A stretch of 5,612 nt of DNA, from contig JAQUTO010000058.1 in assembly GCA_028694305.1 (NCBI GenBank), positions 1 through 5,612 on the forward strand. Direction: 5' to 3'. The notes beneath the pieces were generated by a model that was not told the DNA's origin, ran no database searches, and saw nothing but the letters and a program-made list of their open reading frames with translations. This DNA is from Bacilli bacterium (GTDB taxonomy: Bacteria > Bacillota_I > Bacilli_A > RFN20 > UBA1709). This document shows, in pieces, positions 1 through 5,125 of this stretch. Within the stretch, counting starts at the first letter, position 1. Every line of letters begins with the position of its first letter. The position numbers and the translations under genes were made by a program.

Positions 1-642
1 TGTGATGTTACTAACAAGGAGAATGTCCAAGCAGTCGCAGAAAAGGCCGCAAAAATAGGCCAAATTGCGGGTATCATTCATACAGCTGGTGTCTCAGGAA
101 CAGTGACAAATCCTGATTTAGTTTTAAAAGTCGATTTAGTTGGAACTGAGAATATTATTGAAGGTTTCTATCCATACTTACAAAAAGGCTCAGCAATGGT
201 CTTAATTGCGTCAATGATGGCGTATACCATTCCAGCTAATTCAGCGTACGATGAATTATTAAAGAATCCTTATACTCCTAATTTCTATGAAGGAATGAAA
301 TCATTCCATCGGGGTGACTCTAACTTAGCTTATAACTTTGCCAAACGTGGTGTCCAATTACTGGCTGAGAAATGGGCTCCTAAATACGGCGAAAAAGGTG
401 CAAGAATTACTTCAATTTCACCAGGTATTATTGAAACTCCAATGGCACTTAAAGCCAGTGAGGAACATCCAGAACAAATGGCTTATATGAAGTCACTTAC
501 ACCAATGAAACGCAATGGTAATCCAGCTGATATTACAGCAGCAATTGTCTTCCTTTGTGGAGCTGGTGCTTCCTTTATCTCAGGGACTGATTTAAGAGTT
601 GATGGTGGCTTAATTAAAACTTTATTAGCGCAAAAACATTAA
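1..642 (+). CDS. Short-chain dehydrogenase/reductase (classical SDR), 5'-truncated by the window edge
   Basis: The frame is open from base 1 and ends at TAA 640-642, giving 213 visible residues. The N-terminal Rossmann segment with the TGxxxGxG dinucleotide-binding motif lies outside the window. Visible SDR marks, numbered from the first visible codon, are the DVT adenine-site motif (residues 2-4), HTAG in place of NNAG (about 27-30), catalytic Ser71 in LIAS, the catalytic YxxxK pair Tyr111/Lys115, the SPGIIETPM segment and the C-terminal SGTDLRVDGG signature. The enzyme should be a cytoplasmic NAD(P)-dependent alcohol/carbonyl oxidoreductase. The Ser-Tyr spacing is 40 residues instead of the usual 12-14, which recalls 3-alpha-hydroxysteroid dehydrogenase/carbonyl reductase-type SDRs (family knowledge). 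The substrate cannot be inferred. A GTG at 103 is an internal Val codon, not the start, because conserved SDR sequence continues upstream of it. The gene converges on the epimerase-like gene. Confidence 0.93.
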   Translation, partial: CDVTNKENVQAVAEKAAKIGQIAGIIHTAGVSGTVTNPDLVLKVDLVGTENIIEGFYPYLQKGSAMVLIASMMAYTIPANSAYDELLKNPYTPNFYEGMKSFHRGDSNLAYNFAKRGVQLLAEKWAPKYGEKGARITSISPGIIETPMALKASEEHPEQMAYMKSLTPMKRNGNPADITAAIVFLCGAGASFISGTDLRVDGGLIKTLLAQKH

Positions 643-679
643 AAAAAAGAGTTAGCAATCGCTAACTCTTTATTCTTTT
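641..679. terminator. Bidirectional intrinsic terminator between convergent genes
   Basis: The stem is 646-656 pairing with 661-671, with loop AATC (657-660). Eight A residues at 641-648 give a U-run for minus-strand transcripts, and the T-rich stretch 667-679 follows the stem for plus-strand transcripts. It starts right at the SDR stop codon, and the right arm contains the stop codon of the minus-strand gene (TAG, complement of 662-664). It should end both transcripts, more strongly in the minus direction, where the U-run is perfect. Confidence 0.9.
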
Positions 680-1666
680 ATTGGCCTTTAAGAAGGCGAG
701 TGTATCAGTTACAGTTTCTTTGAAGGAGCGGGTAGTATAACCTAACTCCTTTTTAGCTTTCTCATTTGAGAAGTTGGAATTACTGCCTAAAGTATAAAGG
801 GAATAGGCAGTATAGAGTGGGGTCTGATGCAGGATCTTATAATATAATTCTGCTAAACCTGCAGTTCCTTTAGCAAACCAAAGTGGTAAAACACTCTTAA
901 TTGGTTTATGACCAGTAACTTGATGGAAAATATCAATAACTTCCTTAACTGAGAAATAATGGTTAGAAAGGATATAACCTTCACCTTTTTTACCCATAGT
1001 TGCACAATTAATAATGCCATTAGCAACATCACGAACATCGACAAAGTCATAACCACCTTTAACAATGGAAGTCAGGCGATGATTATAATAATCGATTAAT
1101 AGTTTAGTGATATGGCCATGACCATAATCATTTGGGCCGGCTATCCCACTTGGGAAGACCACCGATGCATCGAGGCCTTTTTTAGTGGCATCAAGCACAT
1201 ATTGAGTGGCTTCGGCTTTTGTTTTGGCATATAAACCGACCACATCTTTTTCATCAAAGTGATATGGTTCGGAGATAAGTTCATGATCCGGCTTTTCTTT
1301 AATGGCATGGACACTGCTAACATGGACTAGTTTTTTAACATTGTATTTCAAGCAGAAATCGACAATATTTTTAACTCCAGTCACATTAACATCATAAACT
1401 GCTTGGTTAAAATGAGAAGCAATAGTAACAATTCCCACTGAATTGAGGACAATAGTGTCTGAATCACAGTATTCTTTAAAGAACTCTTCTAAAGCATCTC
1501 GATTGGTAATATCACCAACAAAGATCTTTTCAACCCCTTGAATTTGTGGGGCTTCCGCATCTTGGGGCATCACAAAAGCAATAACTCTTTCGTGTTTTGC
1601 CAATAATTCTTGAATTAAGGTTGTGCCTAAATGTCCTGCGGCACCAAAAATTACATATTTTGCCAT
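662..1666 (-). CDS. NAD-dependent epimerase/dehydratase-like extended SDR
   Basis: This is a complete 334-residue protein. The N-terminal Rossmann fold carries GAAGHLG (Gly8, Gly11, Gly14, the GxxGxxG pattern of extended SDRs), and GDIT at 51-54 carries the conserved Asp. The active site is HVSS (Ser117/Ser118) plus Tyr146-AKT-Lys150 (YxxxK). FVDVRDVA at 208-215 is the hallmark of the epimerase/dihydroflavonol-reductase-like group. The C-terminal part (about 220-334) is the variable substrate-binding lobe. No signal peptide is seen. It is expected to be a soluble NAD(P)-dependent sugar-nucleotide epimerase, dehydratase or ketone/aldehyde reductase; the motifs do not separate these. The start is supported by AGGAGG on the minus strand (complement of 1675-1680), 8 nt from the ATG. 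The gene is monocistronic: it is divergent from the structured RNA and convergent with the upstream SDR gene. Confidence 0.93.
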   Translation of the reverse strand: MAKYVIFGAAGHLGTTLIQELLAKHERVIAFVMPQDAEAPQIQGVEKIFVGDITNRDALEEFFKEYCDSDTIVLNSVGIVTIASHFNQAVYDVNVTGVKNIVDFCLKYNVKKLVHVSSVHAIKEKPDHELISEPYHFDEKDVVGLYAKTKAEATQYVLDATKKGLDASVVFPSGIAGPNDYGHGHITKLLIDYYNHRLTSIVKGGYDFVDVRDVANGIINCATMGKKGEGYILSNHYFSVKEVIDIFHQVTGHKPIKSVLPLWFAKGTAGLAELYYKILHQTPLYTAYSLYTLGSNSNFSNEKAKKELGYTTRSFKETVTDTLAFLKANKRIKS

Positions 1667-1674
1667 TTTTTATC

Positions 1675-1680
1675 CCTCCT
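1675..1680 (-). promoter_or_regulatory. Strong Shine-Dalgarno site of the epimerase-like gene
   Basis: AGGAGG reads on the minus strand 8 nt before the ATG at 1666, a full match to the consensus. It fixes the start codon. The motif lies within a 10-bp palindrome (1676-1685), probably by chance. Confidence 0.88.
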
Positions 1681-1706
1681 AGGAGAAATGTTTTACATCT
1701 ACAATA

Positions 1707-1735
1707 ATTATAATGCAAAATTGGAAACATTTATT
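1707..1735 (-). promoter_or_regulatory. Candidate promoter of the epimerase-like gene
   Basis: A perfect TATAAT lies on the minus strand (complement of 1707-1712), about 40 nt upstream of the ATG, and predicts a transcript start near 1700. No good -35 hexamer is seen at 16-18 bp; the position 17 bp away (1730-1735) reads AATAAA on the minus strand. It is therefore a weak or activator-dependent promoter, or the TATAAT is a chance match in AT-rich DNA. Confidence 0.45.
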
Positions 1736-1741
1736 GGATTT

Positions 1742-1767
1742 TTGACACTATTGTCAATGTGTTGACA
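1742..1767. repeat. Three alternating TTGACA/TGTCAA half-sites, 10 bp apart
   Basis: TTGACA at 1742-1747, TGTCAA at 1752-1757 and TTGACA at 1762-1767 form two overlapping inverted repeats, each with a 4-bp centre (CTAT and TGTG). The 10-bp period places the half-sites on one face of the helix. The third half-site is also the -35 box of the structured-RNA promoter, and the block lies between that promoter and the divergent epimerase promoter. It may be an operator for a dimeric regulator, or simply repeated -35-like hexamers. Confidence 0.5.
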
Positions 1768-1790
1768 GATTCTATTATTCATGTTAACAT
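1762..1790 (+). promoter_or_regulatory. Strong sigma-A-type promoter of the structured RNA
   Basis: A perfect -35 TTGACA (1762-1767), a 17-bp spacer and -10 TAACAT (1785-1790) with an extended TG at 1782-1783. The expected transcription start is 1797-1798, exactly where the first stem of the RNA begins. This makes a dedicated promoter likely. Confidence 0.8.
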
Positions 1791-1796
1791 AAAATT

Positions 1797-2027
1797 GAAG
1801 ATAGGATAAAGTTAATTTGCGAGCGAGGGGATACCGATTAACCTTATACTTATCTTATATCTCGGTAGTTATATTAATTCGCCAGATGGTAAGATTCATA
1901 GATTTAGTTCCTTTCTAAGTCAATTGAAGTCCATTTGTAAGTGTCGAGATTATAAGTATTATTTGTTTCCATAATTTATGTCTAGAAGTGGAAGTGGAAA
2001 ATCATCCCCATTCCACTTTCTTTTTTT
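1797..2027 (+). ncRNA. Structured RNA of unknown family (independent sRNA or attenuator leader)
   Basis: This is about 231 nt without a credible reading frame, running from a strong promoter to an intrinsic terminator. Stems found by eye: P1, 1798-1816 with 1837-1856, nearly continuous (one A.C mismatch at 1810/1843, one bulged A at 1848), with a 20-nt purine-rich loop 1817-1836. P2, 1854-1864 with 1945-1956, 11 pairs and one bulged T (1951), sharing three bases with the foot of P1. P3, 1883-1889 with 1931-1937. P4, 1901-1907 with 1915-1921, loop TTCCTTT. A small hairpin, 1958-1962 with 1971-1975. The terminator hairpin, 1990-2020. Loop bases 1827-1832 (GGGGAT) complement terminator-loop bases 2004-2009 (ATCCCC). 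I looked for T-box, SAM, TPP, lysine, purine, c-di-AMP, M-box, FMN and cobalamin signatures and for SRP, tmRNA, RNase P and 6S architecture, and recognised none. It lies directly upstream of the transporter-glycosidase gene. Confidence 0.68.
1990..2027 (+). terminator. Intrinsic terminator of the structured RNA
   Basis: A 10-bp stem (1990-1999 with 2011-2020, including one G.U pair), an 11-nt loop with UCCCC, then seven T residues (2021-2027). It should end most transcripts from the 1762 promoter before the fusion gene. Its 3' arm can also pair with the ribosome binding region of the downstream gene (2049-2059). Confidence 0.88.
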
Positions 2028-2028
2028 A

Positions 2029-2037
2029 TGCTATAAT
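2029..2037 (+). promoter_or_regulatory. Extended -10 promoter of the transporter-glycosidase gene
   Basis: TGC followed by a perfect TATAAT (2032-2037) forms an extended -10 element just after the RNA terminator. The -35 region overlaps the terminator stem and is poor (CATTCC at the 17-bp position). The expected start is near 2044, giving a leader of about 20 nt. This lets the fusion gene be transcribed independently of the RNA. Confidence 0.68.
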
Positions 2038-2050
2038 TAAACTAGTTTAA
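2037..2050. promoter_or_regulatory. Perfect 14-bp palindrome, candidate operator
   Basis: TTAAACTAGTTTAA is a perfect palindrome that begins at the last base of the -10 box and is centred on the expected transcript start of the fusion gene. A repressor bound here would block the promoter, as is common for carbohydrate genes. No regulator gene is in the window, so the binding protein is unknown. Confidence 0.5.
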
Positions 2051-2056
2051 AGGGAG
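2051..2056 (+). promoter_or_regulatory. Shine-Dalgarno site of the fusion gene
   Basis: AGGGAG lies 7 nt before the ATG at 2064 and supports that start. The surrounding bases 2049-2059 can pair with 2013-2023 (11 pairs, two of them G.U) in a transcript that reads through the upstream terminator, which would hide this site. Confidence 0.78.
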
Positions 2057-2063
2057 TGGCAAA

Positions 2064-5024
2064 ATGAAACATAAATTAGGTAAAAAAGTTTGGGTAGGTA
2101 TCATCATCTTTTCCTTACTCGGTCAAATTGCGTGGACCATGGAAAACATGTTACTTAATTCCTTTATTTCGAATATGTTTAATGCAACTTTATCAGATAT
2201 TGCTTTAATGGTTTCTTTAAGTGCGATTGCAGCGACGTTAACCACACTTATTATGGGAGCCTTGTCAGATAAGGTTGGTAAACGCAAACTCTTTATTTGT
2301 GGTGGGTATATCGTTTGGGGTATTTCCATTGCAGCTTTTTGTTTAATCAAAGTTGATTTATTGACCAGTTGGTTCCCTTATGCTAATGCGATTTCATTAG
2401 GAATTTCTTTAACCATTTTACTCGACTGTATTATGACTTTCTTTGGAAGCAGTGCTAACGACGCCTGTTTTAATGCTTACTTAACTGATATTAGTGATGA
2501 AACCAATCGGGGTAAGATTGAAGGCGTTAACTCAGCAATGCCACTGATTTCAGTCTTAATAGTGTTTGGTGTTTTTGGTAGTGTTACATCCACTAATAAT
2601 TGGGATTTCTTATTCTTAGCGATTGGTGCCATAGTTTTAGTCGGTGGTTTAGTTGGTTTAGGCGTTTTACAAGATAGCCCAAATCTTAAACCTCGGCAAG
2701 AATCTTACTTTAAAAATATCATCCATGGTTTTAGACCAAGTGTAATCAAAGCTAATCCAGCTTTATATATGATGTTACTAATCTTCTCTGTCTTTTCTAT
2801 CGCAGTTCAAGTTTATATGCCTTACTTAATTATTTACTTCACTAAAACTTTAGCGATGGATAACTATGTTTTAGTTTTTGCTCCAGCCATTATTGTGGCC
2901 GCAGTTTGCACAGTTTTCTTTGGTCGGTTCTATGATAAAAAAGGCTTTAAGAAGACAATCTTCTATACATTATCCGTCTTTATGGTTGGTTTAATCTTAC
3001 TTTATGTGTCCAAAAGTACCATTTTTGTCTTTATCGGTTGTATGTTAATGATGACCGGTTGGTTAACAACTAGTGCAGCTTGTAATGCTTCAATTCGGCA
3101 GTTTACTCCGAAAAAAGATGTCGGTTTATATCAAGGAATTAGAATCTTTATGGCCGTACTTGTGCCAATGTTAATTGGTCCTTGGATTGGAAGTTCTATC
3201 TCAGGCAGTAGTGCCATGATTGGTGGGACGGTTGGCGATGATTATATTCCAAGTGCCTTAATCTTTATTGGAGCGGCGGCAGTTAATGTCATTACTTATA
3301 TCTTGGTAATAGTTCTCTTAAAGAAAATCTTTACGCGCCGACAAAAATTAACAAGTAAGCACCATAATGATGATGCTAAACACTTAGATGAATATCCCAG
3401 AGGACAATTAAAAAGAAATGAATATCTAAATCTCAATACAACTTGGGATTTTGCGATTAGTCGTAGTGCTGAATTACCGAGCGAATACAGTGAGAAGATT
3501 GAAGTTCCATATTGTGTCGAATCACAAGCCTCCAAGATTAACCGTAAAGTTAAAGCGGGCGATTATTTATATTATCGCTTACAGTTTAACTTCAATTTAA
3601 AGGCTCAAGATAAAATGGTTTTACTCCATTTTGATGGAGTTGATAATTTAGCAACCATTTATTTAAATGGGCATAAGATTTGTGAACATGAAGGTGGGTA
3701 TTTACCTTTCTCAGTTGAAATTCAAGACTACTTAGAGGAAAGTAATACTTTAGTTGTTCAAGTTTTAGATGGCTTAGATTATCGTTATCCTTATGGGAAA
3801 CAATCCGAACAATCTCAAGGTATGTGGTACACTGAGGTTTCCGGTATTTATAAACCAGTTTGGATTGAAGTTTTAGGTCAAGAGCATCTTGAAAATGTTC
3901 GCTTTAAAGTTAATACTAAAGCCCAAAAGGTCGAAATGACATTAGAGGGTAGTACGGAAGATAAGTTAATAGTTGTCTCTTACCATAACCAAGAAGTATA
4001 CCGGCAAATGTTTAAAGGAGATTATCATATTTTTACGCTTAATGAGATGCATTTATGGAGTCCAGATGAACCGAATATTTATGAAGTTATGATTAAGACG
4101 AAAAGTGATGAAGTTCATACTTACTTTGCTTGTCGTGATATTAAAATTCAGGGGAAGCAAATCTATTTGAATGATCAGAAGATCTTTATTAATGGCTTAC
4201 TCTATCAACCTTACTTTGCCGAAGGTTTATTAACTCCAGAATCATATGAGGCTTATTACGATGATATAATGCTAGCCAAAGAATGTGGCTTTAATACTTT
4301 ACGAGTTCATGTTTCTTTGCCTTTAGAACTCTTCTATGAAACTTGTGACCGGGTAGGAATGCTCGTGATTCAAGATATGGTCAATAACACCCCTTATTCT
4401 TATTTCAAAGATACAGTTATTCCTTATATCTTTAGACATCGAGTTAATGATTACCGGGATGATGATCCAGTTTCACAAGGCATCTTTGTGAAGACGATGA
4501 TTGAAACTGTCAAAAGACTTAATTTCTATCCATGTATTATTATGTGGACCATCTTTAATGAAGGCTGGGGTCAGTTTAATTCTAAAGAGAACTATGAAAT
4601 ACTAAAAGAGTTAGATAATACCCGTTTAATTGATGTGGATTCTGGTTGGTTTGATGTCGGAGTTAACCCATTAGATTCTTTGCATATTTACTTTAAACCT
4701 TTAGAATTAGTCCAACATGAAAGACCTTTGTTTGTCTCAGAATGTGGGGGATTTTCTTACAAGATTGATGAGCATAGTTATAATAAATACAATACTTATG
4801 GTTATCGCTTCTATTATGAACAAAAAGACTTTGAACAAGGCTTAATTGATTTCTATACTAAGGAAGTCGGACCAGGCATAGAAAAAGGCTTAGTTGGTGT
4901 CATCTACACTGAACTCTGTGATGTGGAAGATGAGACGAATGGCTTGGTTACTTTTGATCGTCAGATTGTGAAGATTGATAAAAATCGGGTGTCTCAAGCG
5001 ATAAAACAAGCGTTAAGAAAATAG
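2064..5024 (+). CDS. MFS transporter fused to a GH2 glycoside hydrolase
   Basis: A 986-residue bifunctional protein. Residues 1-421 are a full 12-helix MFS module (helices near 11-30, 44-66, 76-95, 105-128, 157-178, 181-203, 233-259, 266-288, 298-313, 318-340, 360-380, 397-420) with motif A, GALSDKVGKRK (65-75), and its second-half echo GRFYDKKG (287-294). A basic, polar linker (about 421-443) leads to a complete GH2 module: jelly-roll sugar-binding domain about 444-605 (EYPRGQ start, MWYTEVSGIYKPVWIEV at 587-603), short Ig-like domain about 606-693, and TIM barrel about 694-986. The acid/base is Glu833 in FNEGWGQF and the likely nucleophile Glu893 in SECGG. Positive residues after helix 12 place the GH2 part in the cytoplasm. 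It probably imports a beta-glycoside and hydrolyses it. The glucuronidase NxKG motif is absent, so a beta-galactosidase-like activity is likelier; the substrate is unproven. The frame is uninterrupted through the junction. The gene is monocistronic. Confidence 0.93.
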   Translation: MKHKLGKKVWVGIIIFSLLGQIAWTMENMLLNSFISNMFNATLSDIALMVSLSAIAATLTTLIMGALSDKVGKRKLFICGGYIVWGISIAAFCLIKVDLLTSWFPYANAISLGISLTILLDCIMTFFGSSANDACFNAYLTDISDETNRGKIEGVNSAMPLISVLIVFGVFGSVTSTNNWDFLFLAIGAIVLVGGLVGLGVLQDSPNLKPRQESYFKNIIHGFRPSVIKANPALYMMLLIFSVFSIAVQVYMPYLIIYFTKTLAMDNYVLVFAPAIIVAAVCTVFFGRFYDKKGFKKTIFYTLSVFMVGLILLYVSKSTIFVFIGCMLMMTGWLTTSAACNASIRQFTPKKDVGLYQGIRIFMAVLVPMLIGPWIGSSISGSSAMIGGTVGDDYIPSALIFIGAAAVNVITYILVIVLLKKIFTRRQKLTSKHHNDDAKHLDEYPRGQLKRNEYLNLNTTWDFAISRSAELPSEYSEKIEVPYCVESQASKINRKVKAGDYLYYRLQFNFNLKAQDKMVLLHFDGVDNLATIYLNGHKICEHEGGYLPFSVEIQDYLEESNTLVVQVLDGLDYRYPYGKQSEQSQGMWYTEVSGIYKPVWIEVLGQEHLENVRFKVNTKAQKVEMTLEGSTEDKLIVVSYHNQEVYRQMFKGDYHIFTLNEMHLWSPDEPNIYEVMIKTKSDEVHTYFACRDIKIQGKQIYLNDQKIFINGLLYQPYFAEGLLTPESYEAYYDDIMLAKECGFNTLRVHVSLPLELFYETCDRVGMLVIQDMVNNTPYSYFKDTVIPYIFRHRVNDYRDDDPVSQGIFVKTMIETVKRLNFYPCIIMWTIFNEGWGQFNSKENYEILKELDNTRLIDVDSGWFDVGVNPLDSLHIYFKPLELVQHERPLFVSECGGFSYKIDEHSYNKYNTYGYRFYYEQKDFEQGLIDFYTKEVGPGIEKGLVGVIYTELCDVEDETNGLVTFDRQIVKIDKNRVSQAIKQALRK

Positions 5025-5051
5025 AGCAATGGTTAAGACCATTGCTTTTTT
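5025..5051 (+). terminator. Intrinsic terminator of the fusion gene
   Basis: A perfect 9-bp stem (5025-5033 with 5038-5046), loop TAAG, then a T-run (5046-5051), starting one base after the TAG stop. It separates the fusion gene from the VTC-domain gene. Confidence 0.92.
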
Positions 5052-5100
5052 GTTCAGACAAAATTCACATTCAACACAACCTAACAACATATTGACAATT

Positions 5101-5106
5101 TATAAT
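5101..5106 (+). promoter_or_regulatory. Candidate -10 box of the VTC-domain gene
   Basis: A perfect TATAAT 20 nt upstream of the ATG would start transcription near 5113, leaving a leader of about 13 nt that still includes the ribosome binding site. No good -35 is seen at 16-18 bp. The upstream terminator makes a promoter in 5052-5125 necessary, but its exact location is uncertain. Confidence 0.4.
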
Positions 5107-5125
5107 TACGCTAGAGGTGAAGAGT

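Noticed and set aside
103..642. GTG at 103 as the start of the SDR gene
   Set aside because: The same frame is open to base 1 and encodes conserved SDR sequence (DVT and HTAG) upstream; the GTG is internal and has no ribosome site.
1676..1685. 10-bp palindrome CTCCTAGGAG over the epimerase ribosome site
   Set aside because: It has no loop to form a stable hairpin, and it is mostly explained by the ribosome site AGGAGG itself.
1721..1736. Possible CcpA cre site
   Set aside because: At least three mismatches to the cre consensus, including the central CG, and it is not palindromic.
1886..1918. A 10-codon reading frame inside the structured RNA (ATG to TAA)
   Set aside because: No Shine-Dalgarno sequence precedes it, and it lies within predicted stems P3 and P4; likely chance.
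1811..2027. Structured RNA as a T-box or another well-known riboswitch
   Set aside because: The T-box core (GGUGGNACC type) and the signature sequences of the SAM, TPP, lysine, purine, FMN, cobalamin, M-box and c-di-AMP classes are not seen; the terminator stem does not contain the T-box complement.
1797..2027. Structured RNA as 6S RNA
   Set aside because: 6S RNA folds as one long rod with its ends paired and a central bubble; here the 5' end closes a local hairpin and the 3' end is a separate terminator.
3296..3535. Minus-strand 79-codon frame across the MFS-GH2 junction, and other antisense frames inside the large gene and the epimerase gene
   Set aside because: They are mirror frames of strongly coding sequence, without ribosome sites or recognisable protein features.
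5092..5106. TTGACA and TATAAT as one promoter for the VTC gene
   Set aside because: The hexamers are only 3 bp apart, far below the 16-18 bp needed; only the TATAAT was kept as a weak candidate.
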